Shown: positions 23,228-35,845 of the stretch, in pieces
Numbering within the stretch: position 1 is the stretch's first letter
How the letters are laid out: every line of letters starts with the position of its first letter
Source: Centropristis striata
Lineage: Eukaryota; Chordata; Actinopteri; Perciformes; Serranidae
Direction: 5' to 3'
Length of the DNA: 64,000 nucleotides
Assembly (NCBI RefSeq): GCF_030273125.1
Contig: NC_081526.1
Span: 22,934,659 to 22,998,658 of the forward strand
Notes under the pieces: generated by a model
Seen by the model: the letters and a program-made list of their open reading frames with translations, nothing else
Database searches by the model: none
What the model was told of the DNA's origin: nothing
Made by a program: the position numbers and the translations under genes

Positions 23228-24200
23228 CCTGAAGTTAGCTAATAGCTGGTAATCATAGTGAAGCTGTTAAAGAGCCAGTTATTTTTCATAGTGATCATAG
23301 TGAAGCTGTTAAGAGCCAGTTATTTTTCAAAGTGATCATAGTAAGGCTGTTAACCCTCTGGAGTCTCCAAAAGCGCCAAAGAATGACTTCTTCATCACAT
23401 CCAGACTAGAAAACAAAGCAGCGTGGAGCCCTACTGTAAATTTACCTCTAAAGTTCTGGCTGTACACTCCATGAGGCCAGTTCCAGTTTGATGATGATAT
23501 ACCAAGTAAAACTGGAGACAAGGTCAGATATATTTTGTATAAAATTATAGAACTGGAAGTAACCCTCTTCTATGTTATATTTGCAACCTGTGTTCACATT
23601 TGCAACATTTAAAATTCTTATTGAGCATGATGGTGTTTTGAAAGTTAAAAAAAAGACTCAAAATCACATTTTATGTTGGACTAAAGGACTAAAAAAGACA
23701 CAAAATGACCAAAAAAAAGACACAAAATGACTAAAAACACACACAAAATAACTAATAATAAAACACAAAATGGCCCAAAAGACACAAAATAACTAAAAAT
23801 GACACAACAAAAGACACAAAATGACAAAAATTGTTACGCTAAACACACAAGACACAAATAAAATACAGTCACACTACAAGAAAAAACAGAGTTGATGACA
23901 GGATCACACACAATCAGAAGATCACATTCATGTTGGTTTTACTTTGTTTCTTTTTGGTTCAAAATCTTGTTCCAGAAAGTCAGAATAAAAAATCAATTAT
24001 TTTTAGGTCATATAGGTGAGGTTGTGCTGGAAAAAAACCAACAATATGGCATTTAAACATTTTTTTAGTGGTGTATACTGGCAGGATGAAAAGGAATCAA
24101 AAATGGACAAAATAACCCAAGACTCCATGTCGTTAAAGAGACAATTATTTTTCATAGTGATCATAGTGAAGCTGTTAAAGAGCCAGTTACTTTTCATTGC
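23228..24200. repeat. Tandem repeat of about 45 bp split by a MITE
   Basis: Units of the form GATCATAGTGAAGCTGTTAA plus GAGCCAGTTATTTTTCA occur at about 23250..23350 and resume at 24133..24200. Between them lies a piggyBac-like MITE placed in the GCTGTTAAAGAG word, giving TTAA on each side. Confidence 0.75.
23350..24136 (+). mobile_element. piggyBac-like MITE, family A, copy 2
   Basis: The element 23354..24132 is flanked by TTAA. It starts CCCTCTGGAGTCTCCAAAAG and ends ACTCCATGTCG, so the right terminus is degraded relative to copy 1 (CTCCATAGAG). The internal minisatellite spans about 23685..23830 with more irregular units. The surrounding tandem repeat shows the empty target. Confidence 0.85.
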
Positions 24201-24429
24201 AGTTGGTAAAGACCAAAACAGAGCTAAAAGGAGAATGCTATTGAGACTGAATGTAAGACTTGTATTTGTAAGATGGATGGAAACATGACCCCTAATGAGT
24301 AATTATGCAAGAATGAACATGTGAGTGGCAAGTACCTTTCACAAGCTCTCTCTTTTTTGGTAAAAGATCTTAAGAAGATCCAATGGATCTAACCATTGCC
24401 TCTTCATTTCATCTCATCTCATATATTAC

Positions 24430-24571
24430 TAGATGAAATTGTCTTTTTTAACTTTATCTTTGATTTCATTGATATTTATTTATGTATCTTTTGGATTTTT
24501 GTTGTTATTCATTTATGTAAAGCACTTTGGTCAACCTTGGTTGTGTATAAGGTGCTCTACAAATAAGATAA
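24430..24571 (+). repeat. LINE/SINE 3' tail
   Basis: ATGTAAAGCACTTTGGTCAA and GGTGCTCTACAAATAAGATA form the typical tail shared by fish L2-like LINEs and the SINEs that borrow it. No body of the element is recognisable upstream. Confidence 0.55.
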
Positions 24572-24589
24572 TAGCTAATAGCTAAATTG

Positions 24590-24935
24590 CTAACGATACC
24601 GCTGTTAGCCCCGCTACCGTAACGCCAGTGATCTCGATACGAGCCGGGGGACAGCGGAGCCGGCGAGAGACCTTTCGCCTTTCAACTTTCGCTCTAAACT
24701 ATTTAAAACACCATCTACAGCTAAAGAGAGTTTTGCGTCTGCTGCAGCCATGTTGGATCCGTAAGAAAACGACAAGCTTCCGTCTGCCGAGTAGTACGCG
24801 TCATCGTCTTGCCGTCCCTCCCCGTTCTGTGATTGGATCCCTAAAACAGGGCGAAGAAACCTCCGTAGTTTCCAGACCCTTTGGCAGTTCGAAATGAAAT
24901 CGAGCGCGCAAGGCAGTCTGGGTATACCCAGGCTA
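24590..24935. repeat. Dispersed repeat ending in GGGTATACCCAGGCT
   Basis: A GC-richer block (24600..24935) contains GTCTGCCGAGTAGTACGCG, TCTGTGATTGGATCCC and a terminal CAGTCTGGGTATACCCAGGC, which holds a GGGTATACCC palindrome. The words are familiar from a widespread fish repeat. The open frames on both strands (89 and 112 aa) are translations of this repeat, not genes. The class and left boundary are uncertain. Confidence 0.45.
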
Positions 24936-25404
24936 CTTCTAATGCACAACATGGGTCAAAATGACCTATATCCATTTTTTTAACTAAGTAGCTTGCTAAG
25001 CTAATTACTTAGCTAACTTCTTGGCTAAATAGCTTACTTAGCTAAATACTTAGCTAACTTCTTGGCTAAGTAGCTTACTAAGCTAACTTCTTGGCTAAAT
25101 ATTTAGTTTAGTAGCTTTCTAAGCTAACTCCTTAGCCAACTTCTTGGCTGAGTAGTTAGCTTAGCAAGTTACTTAGCCAAGTAGTTAGCTGTGCAATAAT
25201 ACAAAAACTTTTTTTCTTCGTAAAGTATGAGAGGCAAAATGGAAATAATGATCTTTTTTTATCAAAAACAGTATATTTAAAGCATACTTGGAATATTCAA
25301 CCATAAAATATTTTGACATCAAAAGAGAGCACAGAAGCACACCGCAGCATTAAATAACGGGAAATTAATGCGGGTCATTTTGGACCCATGTTGTGCATTA
25401 GAAG
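24936..25404. mobile_element. MITE with long TIR and an internal TTAGCTAA array
   Basis: The ends are inverted over about 30 bases: CTTCTAATGCACAACATGGG at 24936 and its complement ending at 25404, continuing into GTCAAAATGACC on the left and GGTCATTTTGGAC on the right. Between about 24985 and 25195 is a degenerate array of TTAGCTAACTTCTTGGCTAA units. No clear target duplication was found. Confidence 0.65.
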
Positions 25405-25981
25405 GGGTGTCAATATGTTGTGCATCAAAGGGTTAAGAATACTTTGGCTACAATGGCAACAGATGTGTCATTTCTGTTTCCACTACTCATGGAAATATCT
25501 TACATCTGTGGGTTATTATAGTGAATGGGAGACAATATCAGACAGTCAATACACTGATAAACCATTGATGAAGCTATTACCAGTATGTCCTGGAGGTGTG
25601 ATTAATCCCCAGCTGTCTGGGTTCCGAACATCCGGCTGATGCCGAACAGGGCACACCTGTGTCTTGTGCCAGGCGTGTGTCACCTTGTGTGCACTTCATA
25701 GTATAACCTTATAAGGGCAGCTTCTCATACAGGCACAAATGAAACACAAGTTTGAGCCGCCCTCCTGCACGTATTCTGAAGTGACCGTGGCAGTGAGTTG
25801 TCAGCATGGGTTTAATTGTTTCAAACCCCTCCTTTCCTCTCTACTTACATTTTGCTCAAGTAGGTAAGTAGTTTCCACATTGCAACCTCATATGCTGTAT
25901 GTGTGGGTGTATGCAGCCAGACAATTGTCTAATGCCAGCTGCTCCCAGTGATGAAGTGCAGCACCTGCATATTGACTTACT

Positions 25982-26013
<32 letters not shown>

Positions 26014-27069
26014 AGGATTGATACATATATACACATTCTAGATTGTCTAGCCTTGGGATTACAACTGGCTGTCTTCTTCATATCATCTGAGTCATACCGT
26101 GTGTTTGAGACGATTATCAAATGAATGAAATAACTTTTACATTCTGTTGGAGACAACCTGACTTGACTTGGCCTTTAAGACTTCCGATTTTACTTAGAGA
26201 ACAGACTTGTCTAGCTTTAAAACTTGTCTAGACTGGGAGTCTAACTAACGAGAGATTCATGTCATCCAAGCTAAGGATCTAATCATTGGAATAATAAGCC
26301 ACTCTAAAGACTGGGAGCTGTCTGAGATTACTTAACACTTGACTTAGAACAACCCGTTCGTATCATTATTATTATTCTCAATGCACTAATAAATCATTAG
26401 CGATAAAACAATGGTTGAAATACTTTATGGGTTATGTCCAAACCAATGGACAGATTTATGAATGTTAGAAAACACCCAGTTGTAAAAATGTTATATTTGC
26501 ATATATTTGTATTTTCAACAGAATTTTTTTTAAAGAAGAAAGATTAAATTTCCTTTATGGTGACATTCCTTAATGCAAAAATGAAAAAAAAAAGAAAAGA
26601 AAAGAAAAACTCCAGACTAAATGCTAGAAATATTTCATATGATGACTATCACATTTCATGACTTTAAACACTGTTCATCAAACTTTCAAATACACATTCA
26701 GATTAAAATGTGTTTTACACTTCTTCCTTTCTTCAGGGTCAACATTTTTTACCGAAAAAGGTGGTGTGGCTCTACCTTAGTCAACTTGTTATATGATGAT
26801 ATGGCTTGAATGGCTCATAGACATCCAATCCATTATGTTTGTGCATTCGGGCGGAGTCAAATGATAGTCATAATAGATCTAGACATCTTAGAAAAGTTAT
26901 TTCTATTAGAATGGATAAGGAATCATAATGGGTTTATTTGAAACTTGCTCTCGTCTCAAATAACTTCAGACATGAACTGTCATTGACGTGAGACTTGATT
27001 TTGGGTAACGTCAAGCCGAAATGACTAGAGACTTGACTTAGACTTGCTGCTAAAAATATGGGTAATATT

Positions 27070-27108
<39 letters not shown>

Positions 27109-27976
27109 GTATGGATGTATTTGTTTTTCAAAATAACCAGGGCTGATGGATTTATTTGATGAATTTGGTCAGAATTCTCACAGTAACGCAACTAATCAGT
27201 GTAAGCTTTGAGGCTTTTGGTGAAACTGACGTAGCCTTTAGTGAGATAAATCAAATCAAACTGAGGTGCTTACCTGTCTGACTTGATGAGTCAAGGGTCA
27301 ACACTTGGAATGTGGCTAGTTCACTAAAGCATCATAACCAATAAATAGCACACATTTATGTTGTGAGCTCTTTTTGGCCTCATTTCCCATTAGTCAGAAT
27401 GGGACGCTTTAAGAATTGTTATTTACATGCTAAATTAATCACCATAGTAACACAAAAGGACCAGGGCTGTTGATTGACAGCGAGATGAATCAGTCTGTTC
27501 CTGGGGAGGACAGTATAGCCAAAATCTTCTGTCACTGTAAAAAATAATATTATGTTATGGTAACAGTATATATCAAAATAGAGTAATTGTTCTGTCAATT
27601 CAATTAAGAAATGCCTCACATGAGACAACACTTTAAGTTAACACCAAATGACGCAATGAATTTGTGTACTTCTGTACTTCACACATTGACTCTACCCATG
27701 TACTGCATTCAGTGCAAAGAAGTATAGAACACTTCTCACCCTCAACATTTACCATAGAGGACTATTTTAAACTTCTGAAAATGGTGGGCAAGGAAGCTGC
27801 AGAGTTGCGACTTAAACAGCGAACACCGAAGTATACAAATTAAAGTTATCAATTTATGTTTATACGCAATAAACAGCATTCCCAAAACTCTGCCGCATTT
27901 TCAGCGCATTCCTACCATTGCACAATATATACCATCATATGACCCAACATATAGTCGGTTCATGTGCAGGCCTTGC
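25405..27976. other. Intergenic DNA with microsatellites
   Basis: No gene. It holds an (AC)n run at 25987..26013, an (AAT)n run at 27066..27108 and an A-rich AAGAAAAGAAA stretch at 26583..26608. A CACTGTAAAAAATAATA word at about 27534 resembles a MITE end, but no partner end was found. Confidence 0.5.
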
Positions 27977-28682
27977 TTAACTATATGGAGTCTGGGGCTG
28001 TTCTGTCCATTTTTTATCCTGCCTGTGTACACCACTTAAAAAAGGTTTAATGGGTTTTTTTTCAGCACAACCTCACCTATATGACCTAATATTAATTGAT
28101 GTTTTATTCTGACTTACTGGATCAACATTTTGAACCAAAAAGAAACAAAGAAAAACCAACATAAATGTGATCTTGTGACTGTGTGTGATCCTGTCCTCCA
28201 ACTCTGGTTTTTATTCTAGTGGGACTCTATTTTGTTTGTGTCTTGTGTGTTTAGCGTAACAATTTTGGCCATTTCGTGTCTTTTTGTGTCTTTTTTTGGT
28301 CATTTTGTGTGTTTTTTGGTCATTTTGTGTCTTTTTTAGTCATTTTGTGTAAAATATGATTAAAATATGATTTTGAATATTTTTTTTAAATTTCAAAGCA
28401 CTATCATGCTCAATAAAGAATTTTAAATGTTGCAAATGTGAACAAAGGTTAATATAACATATAAGAGGGTTACATCCAGTTCTATCATTTTATACTAAAT
28501 ATAGTTGAGCTTGTCTCCAGTTTTACTTGGTATATCATCATCAAACTGAAACTGGCCTCATGGAGTTTACAGTCAGAACTTTAGAGGTAAATTTACAGTA
28601 GGGCTCCACGCTGCTTTGTTTTCTAGTCTGGATGTGATGAAGAAGTCATGTTTTGGCGCTTTTGGAGACACCAGAGGGTTAA
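27977..28682 (-). mobile_element. piggyBac-like MITE, family A, copy 3 (inverted)
   Basis: The element 27981..28678 is flanked by TTAA. It begins CTATATGGAGTCTGGGG and ends GGAGACACCAGAGGG, the reverse complement of copies 1 and 2. The internal minisatellite (about 28260..28350) reads as GTCATTTTGTGTCTTTTTT units and is shorter than in the other copies. Confidence 0.85.
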
Positions 28683-30279
28683 ACAGCGGATGGAACTACA
28701 GCCTTTTTTTATCGGACTGATGGGAAACCATTCAGTTTTATTTTTTATTATTTTTATTGAGTGAATCAGAGTCTGAATAAAATACATTCTCAACATGTGT
28801 TAATCAATTCTTTTCTTGAAATCAATTTCATGATTTAACCCTGTTAGAACTGTTGATACACAAATACCAAACAGTAAAGTCCGGTTGTCATCACAGGTAA
28901 TATTGCATCCCCACCCATTCAAACATATTCATACTTCAATTGTTTCTTTGTTGCACATTCCGAACAGGTCCACTGTGGTTTGCAAGGCAGAGGGTGTTAA
29001 CTTACTGCTGCTGCTTAATATGTTGATGATACCCCTTGTGTGGATTTTCTGTTAAATCCCTAGGGCTTTACTACCGCTTGGTTAGACTTAAACACAGCCC
29101 TTCCCTGTTATTGCAAGGGATTGTCAATGAAGCCAGCCCAGTTAGAGCTACAGTTACCACTGATCCCACTGGTGTTGAGAAAGCATGCAAAGCATCTGGG
29201 TCTGTCCCAGCGAGAACCCTATTACTCATGGTTGATAATCCTGCTGGTCCTATACGCAACATTCAGATGAAACACACCCAGAAAACAGAAGGGAAGAAAC
29301 AAGAGGAAAAGAGGGGACAGGACAGGACAGTGGAGGACATGCAGAAAGGACAAAAAGAGACAAGAGAGGATGAAAGACTGTAAGGATAAAGAAAGAGTAA
29401 AGGGGGAAGGAGGTGAGCTCTGATAAGATGGAGTACTTGGCTCTCTCTGTGTTTTGATTCTGTGATTTCTGAGTCAACACTCAAGAGGAAAATTTACTCT
29501 GCGTTATTTTAACCTTGTGATGAACAAATCGTGAAGTGGTGAGGAGGAGATACTGAAAGATTAGACACAGGCATGTGGTATTAGCCAAAAGCAACGAACC
29601 TGCACTTCACACACAAAAACACAGGGAGAGATATGACATGATCGCACGGCTAACCTTTTCAATCTTATATAAGGCCTTTGAGATAAGAACCAAATGAGCA
29701 TATTCTTATTAAAATAGAATGTTGACTGTACATGTGATCCACTTTACCCCCGGTGCCACCTGACTCTAGAGGCCCAATCTAATCAGGTCACTACAGGCAG
29801 CCTGTTGCTCCAGGACCTGGCCACTCCATCCTTACCTCAGCTGATATGCATGTGGTCAAGAGAAGGAAGTGGCTGAGATAACTGAGGCGTTTCTCAGTCA
29901 GACAGGCATGAGGTAAGGCACCAGGAATCTCTCACAGGGCATTACCTCAGTCTGTAGGCCTACAAGCGGCTGTTGTGGTGTCTAGGAAAAAAAAGAAAAA
30001 CAGAAAGAAAAAAACACACCCTGGAGGTGGTACCTATTTTAGGGCCCTGCTTCATCGTCATTATGATTGTCTGCTTGCTAGGAGAAAACACCATGACTCA
30101 TAATTTCACATTATGAGGTTGGCTAGGGTTGCGTATAATTAAAGGCCATGCCTGCTCTTGTTCAAGCATGGAGTGTGTCAATTTGTTAAGTGATTTCACA
30201 CACAGTTTTGCTAGAAGCTAGTAGCAGATTTGTTTGGGGAGATTTGCTTCAGACTGAGAGACATAATGAGCCATGGCAA
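28683..30279. other. Intergenic DNA, no gene recognised
   Basis: No gene. The open frame 29036..29383 (115 aa) is Lys/Glu-rich at its end because of a purine-rich tract (about 29280..29420), and frames on the opposite strand are equally open, so it is not supported. Confidence 0.45.
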
Positions 30280-30825
30280 GCCCTTTTCAAGGTTATAATA
30301 GTTTGGGATTTTTCATTAGTTTTAGTTTCAATTTTTTTAGGATTTTTGTTTTCAAATTCAGTTAGTTTTAATGAGTTTTTAGAGTGAGTTTGCTAGTTTT
30401 AATTAGTTTTTATTTTTTGGAAAACGCTTAGTTTCAGTTTAGTTTTTATTAGTTTTAGTTTTTTTGTAATTGGGTATTTTTTGGGTGCAAGATTAAAAAA
30501 AGTCACAATAAATTTTGCCTTTATGTCCTTTGTCATCTCAGCCCCATTATTTACTCATAAAACCAGATAGATGAAATAGGTTTCATATCAACCAGAAAGG
30601 TTTACTTATGAAAAAAGTTGACAAAGACGAAAACAAAGAACATTTTCACTATCATTTTAGTTAGTTTTAGTTAGTTTTGGAACCACAAAATACAGTTTCA
30701 GTTAGTTATTGGGTTTTTTTTAAAGACTCGTTTTTATTTTTATTTCTGTTAACAAAAATGTTTTTTCAATTCTAGTTTTCGTTATTTCGTTAGTTTTCAT
30801 TAACTATAATAACCTTGGCCCTTTT
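30280..30825. mobile_element. MITE with CAAGGTTATAATAG ends and 8-bp duplication
   Basis: The element 30288..30817 (530 bp) begins CAAGGTTATAATAG and ends CTATAATAACCTTG. GCCCTTTT flanks both ends exactly (30280..30287 and 30818..30825). The interior is dominated by TTAGTTTTAGTTT-type words. The 8-bp duplication points to hAT-like transposition. It is non-coding and common in fish. Confidence 0.85.
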
Positions 30826-30904
30826 AACATTTAATCAGCAGGAACAGTCATCCAGCAGTCCAGCAGGTTGTTATTAGCTCATTCAATGGGCTGCAATATT
30901 GATG

Positions 30905-31140
30905 TGCATAGTTGGAGGCAGCCCTTAGTGGCCGTAGTAATTATGATTGACCACAAGGCAAAAGTGGCATTACAGAGTGAAAAAGTGGAAGTGAATGTGT
31001 TAACCAAACCCAGACCTTTCACCCAGGAGACCAGCGTCCATGTCCTTTGTGAAACCAAAAGTTCATGATGTTATTTAAAGTAACGTCACTTAACTTAACT
31101 TCGACACGTTTCTACATAACTAATGCAACGATGTCACTTC
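30905..31140 (+). repeat. Dispersed SINE-like repeat, copy 2
   Basis: It shares AGTGGCCGTAGTAATTATGA with the copy near 36405, and CACCCAGGAGACCAGCGTCC plus TGTGAAACCAAAAGT with the copies at 14740 and 37080. The segment is diverged. Confidence 0.45.
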
Positions 31141-32547
31141 TGGTATTAACGTCATTCTGGTATCTACTATTCTCAATTTAAGCATTCACATTCATTTATT
31201 CTACTTTTTAAATGATCTTTTATAACTCTTAACCAGGAACTTTTCTGCCCTAACCTTAGAGGAGTAGTTTTGTACCCTAAATAAATTTAAATTTTTTTAA
31301 TTTAAACTGCAGCCTTTTTCGGTGCCAAAACCCTCATGAAGGTGAAATAGAAATGCAAAATATCAGCAACCGACCATCAAATGGGCTGATAACAACCTAC
31401 TAGAAGGTGGAGTGGGCCTCTCTAGTTGTCCATATAGTTACGTTTAATGAGTTTCACTAGTTGAAATGTATTTTGTGCATATGAAAATATATTGGCAACA
31501 TGTTGTACAGATATCTTATATTTACATTTTAACTAACTTTACATCTCCTTCCCACAACTAAATTGCTACTCGTCAGCACTGCTGATTCCATGTAAAAGGG
31601 CTTGCTGTAATAAGCAGTCAAGAGTTTGTTTCTTTTTGAGCCCGTGTCTCATCTTGTTATATTCTCAAAAGCAATCATCTTTTTCGTCTATAAGAGTAAC
31701 CGATGCTGCTTCCTGGCACGGCCACATGGAATGTTCAGAATGCACCTGAAAAAGTCAACAATAAAAGTATTTAGGAGACATTAAATTGCACACAATGACT
31801 GCTTAGTACAACAGATGCCTTTGTTGTGTGTACTCTCAGCTCACCACCGATCTACAGCATGGGCACAGATCCTGTTTCACCGCTGTAATCTGAGATTTAA
31901 AAAAAAAAAAAAGAAGCGCAGGGGGGAAAAAAGAGTTTAGAGGGTGGGTAACTTCAGATGCTATCTCCTCTTCTGCATCATCTGAGCCATCAAAGACAAT
32001 CAAAGACTGTGTGTGGCACACTCGCTCACCCTGATCCTGAGCCAAGGCGCCGCAAAATTAATTTTGATCCAAGCGATATCCACAAGCTCAAACCATGCAT
32101 CCACGCCCAGAGAGGACCCCACACCCCAACCATGACATTCCCTTTACATCTGATATTTTTTTACTTTGTGCTCACTCACAAAACAGCTAAATCTACAGGA
32201 ATGTGAATATATCAAACTGTGTGCGCCTGTTAAGCTATGTGAACTTGTCCATCTGATAGCGAGCAAAAGTAAACGTTTCTCCGTAACTGTTCATCACTCA
32301 GAGATAGGAGGGATTTGCTGTTTTCATTTTTGTTTCTTCCTCACCTGTTTTTATCTGCTTGGCAGCTGGCGCCAGGCATGTGTTTAGAAGAGTGAGGCAT
32401 TGTTTTCCTTCACACTGTAAGGGAGGCTGTTTAAACCTGAAGGCTTTCACAGTTACGCATGTAGGCGGTGTACACACACACACAAACATATTTGTCTCGC
32501 ATACTTTGGAGATCTTTTGAAGACTCACTTGTACCAAACCATTTCTT
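31141..32547. other. Intergenic DNA, no gene recognised
   Basis: No gene. An A-run followed by GAAGCGCAGGGGGG lies at 31899..31927. The small frames at 31836..32387 overlap on both strands without domains. Confidence 0.45.
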
Positions 32548-32736
32548 TTAACCCTTTATGGGGCAAAGAACCACATATAGTAACTTCTGTGGACATCCAA
32601 ATGGGCCCCCCCAACAGGTCGTAGAACCACATGGATTTCTCCCAAACTTATCAGCGAAGATCAAGAGATCCATCTCAGATAGTGACACCTTGGCATTTGA
32701 CCAATCAGTATAATAATAACATAATAATAATAATAA

Positions 32737-32767
<31 letters not shown>

Positions 32768-32816
32768 AAGAAGAAGAAGAAGAAGAAGAAGAAGAAGAAT
32801 GATAATAATAATGATG

Positions 32817-32862
<46 letters not shown>

Positions 32863-32996
32863 TAACTCAAATTGACCTTGATTTGCATCATCAAAATGAA
32901 GCATTTCGAAAAAAGTCACAAAAGTCTTGTATTATCCACCAAAAACACTGGTTGGGTTGAAATTTCCAATTATTTCAATGAGTGCCCTATAGAGGG
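32548..32996 (+). mobile_element. Probable piggyBac-like MITE carrying a compound triplet repeat
   Basis: TTAA at 32548..32551 is followed by CCCTTTATGGGGCAAAG. The other end reads GAGTGCCCTATAGAGGG, an imperfect inverted match, followed by CTCAA where TTAA would be expected. The interior is largely a triplet repeat array. The boundary on the right is uncertain because the duplication is not intact. Confidence 0.45.
32711..32863. repeat. Compound (AAT)n-(AAG)n-(AAT)n repeat
   Basis: About 20 AAG units (32738..32799) are framed by AAT units on both sides. Long open frames through it are poly-Arg/Ile or poly-Ser/Tyr/Leu artefacts. A pure GAA/TTC tract of this length can adopt triplex DNA. Confidence 0.95.
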
Positions 32997-34699
32997 CTCA
33001 ATCTCCGAGGATGGACAGACATGCAATTGATGTTGTTGTACAGGACAGATCCACATAATAGAATAGGGTAGATAGAGTGTGAGGGGGGGCGGGATCAAGA
33101 GGAGGACTGAGAGGGGAGAGAGAGACAGAAGAACAAGTTGAACAATGACAACAGACCCTCATCGGTCCTTAAAAATGTACAACATCGTATCCAAAAGTAT
33201 TATTACTTTCTCCTAAAACTTGCACCTTCATTCTCATAGCACTGACACCTTTCTCTGCATCCAACTCCAAACCATGTTTTCATTCAATACTTTTCTTTTT
33301 CTCAAATAGCCATTAAAACCTTTTCCCCAAAAAGACAAAAAGCGTTGTTTATATACATATTTATATAAATATATTTCTGTATTTGGTCTTCTCACTTGGC
33401 AGTGTTTTGGTAAGTTGCAGGGCACTGAGCTTTCAAGGCCAGAAACTTTCAGATTTTACTCTCTTTATTCAACATTATGCCTTTTTCCTAATATGTATAT
33501 TTTCTTATAGCATTATGACTTTTTTTCTCATATGATACTACCTTTTTCCAAGTACAACTTAACTGTGGTAACATAACTGTCTAAGTAAAACATTATGATA
33601 AAGAGTATAGTCTGGGCCTACTCGCTATGAAAATTGCCCTTAATAAATACATTTTGAATAAATATCAACATGTCTAGACTGTGATTACCTCCTCTGTCAC
33701 ATATTCCAGATTGAGCTCCCATGTGTGCCACACACACTAGGTTTACAATACTAGTCTTTAAGATGCATTGGCAGATTAAAACATAACAGCATCAGTTGTT
33801 CTTCTAGTATTTAAACATCTGTCAACAGCTCCTTTGTTGTATTTATTCCAGACCAAAAGGACTTTCCCATGAGGTCATACATACAGACATGCACAGTCTG
33901 TCACACAGCAGGGGATGTTGGTGCACTGACAACATAGTAATTTCTGCAACCACAAGTGTCTCACTATACAAGGTGAAATTCATCACAAATGAGAAATGAA
34001 ACAAAGGACAAAACAGTCAAGTTAAAGCCAGCTGAGGGATGTTTCTGCTACATGAACGACTGCAGTTTGTCCTGTCATGTTTTCATTCATAAAATACAGT
34101 CATCTTCAAATGAGTGTCTCTGAATTAGTCTCCTTTATAGTGGCTACAATCCACATTTCCCACTGCTCTAACCACCAAACATCACCAGCTCCAATTCTTC
34201 AGATATGCCATCTCTCTGAACAAAGCTTCTTCTCTTCTTTTGATGCCAGAGTCTTCTTCACTTTGACTCAGCCCCCCTCCCCTCGTCCCTCTCCTCCTCC
34301 TCCTCCTCCCTGCATATTTTGGTGTTGTGTTTTTTTTTTTTTGGTATGTTCATGAAAAGGCCCGCAAAGACGGGACAATAGGGCACCTGCCAGAATAATG
34401 AGCCCTCAGAGAGAAATGCAGCTGGGGCCGAGAGTCATAGAGGAACGCTGATGATGGCCCTGCTTTAAAGTGGTCAGAGATGATCCTCAGCCACACCTTA
34501 TATCCCCCTGGCTGGAATTTCCCCTCTGACACACACACATACACACACAGTGCAGTCAAGCTCATGCACATACACAAGGTGCACATTCTCACTGGAGATA
34601 AATATTTTCTTGTGCTTGTGTGTCACAAAGAAGCATGTGTGAGTGTTTGTCTTTCCTGCTATGTGTCATAAGCTTTTATTTTCACAGAGTACTCAGACT
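32997..34699. other. Intergenic DNA, no gene recognised
   Basis: No gene. It holds a purine-rich tract at 33080..33130 and a CTCCTCCTCC tract at 34283..34308 followed by a T run at 34330..34341. Confidence 0.45.
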
Positions 34700-35140
34700 T
34701 TTCTTTGCTCTCTCTTTTACAGGGTGTGGAGCTGTGGTCCTGATCGTCGTCACTCCTGCTGGTCTCACTGCTGTGGATCTGGTTCGGCCCCAGATGGGAA
34801 TGCTCCTCTCCTGGTCCACTCTACACTCACCATCACTACTGGCCAATGGTGGCGCTCCCCCCCCTCTATCTACTACATTCTACTCTGTTGATCTGCCCTG
34901 TACAACGACATCTATTGCACGTCTGTCCGTCCTGGGAGATGGATCCCTCCTCTGTCTCTCCCTGAGGTTTCTTCTTCTTTTTCCCCTGTTAAAAGGGTTT
35001 TTTAAGGAGTTTTTCCCTGGCCGATATAAGGCTCTAAGGACAGAGGGTGTCGTACCATGTACAGTCTGTGAAGCCCTTTGAGGCAAATCTGTGATTTGTG
35101 ATTTTGGGCTATATAAATAAAATTGATTTTATTTGATTTG
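34700..35140 (+). mobile_element. LINE 3' end / tail repeat
   Basis: The block has the well-known fish tail order: CCCTGAGGTTTCTTCTTC, GTTAAAAGGGTTTTTTAAGG, TTTTTCCCTGG, AAGGACAGAGGGTGTCGTAC, TGTGAAGCCCTTTGAGGCAA and finally GGGCTATATAAATAAAATTG with a short TTGATTT repeat. The frame 34620..35081 is translation of this repeat. No reverse transcriptase portion is present. Confidence 0.65.
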
Positions 35141-35841
35141 ATGTGTGAGTAGGTTTATTCACAAATGCAGCCAACATCACTGCCAGTCTATCAGTGAGTT
35201 GACTATCACATACACTACGTCACTTGAATGTAGACAGAAACTATGCTCCTCGGAAACAAAAGCCAGACTGTTTACATACTGGTTCTACATTTAACTCCCA
35301 ACAGCCTACGGGACATTAGTCACCTGAATTCCTTTCCCTTTTACAGCATGTAAGAAAAAAATTCCCTCATCTCTCCAAAATACCATCGGTGAGCTAAATT
35401 TAGCTGAATAACAGGTTCAGGGGGTCAAATAACAGCAAAATGTCCAAAGGCATAAATTGTGTGGAGAAGAGGTTGGGGGCATGGCTAGACCAGGACTGAG
35501 GGGGGTGCTGATCATAGCACCACCCAGTTAATTTGGGTAGATGAGAATAGAGGGCCTCATTCAGAAATGTCTTCTTTAAATGCACTTTTTTCAACCCTGA
35601 TGTTTTTTGTTTGCAATGTATGTTGCAAAGGATGCAAATCAATGCATTTGGTTCTAATTATAATTAGATCCAAATGCACATTCAAAGGAACACAGCATTA
35701 ACTAATGCTCAGTCTGAACATTTTGTAAATATATGCATTTATTCTGAACTTCGTGGATTCTGTTTTAAAGGTAAGAACCTAAGAATCTATGCACATGCAC
35801 AATAAACTATTATTATACTTATAACTTTAGTTCATTTAGTT
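35141..35841. other. Intergenic DNA, no gene recognised
   Basis: No gene or repeat boundary was recognised. Confidence 0.4.
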
Positions 35842-35845
35842 CATA

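Noticed and set aside
24614..24952. 112-residue minus frame and 89-residue plus frame
   Set aside because: They coincide with a dispersed repeat block and its palindromic end.
32548..32960. Frames rich in Leu/Phe, Arg or Ser/Tyr over 100 residues
   Set aside because: Translation of the AAT/AAG triplet array.
34620..35081. 153-residue open frame
   Set aside because: It reads through a common LINE 3' tail repeat; no reverse transcriptase motif.
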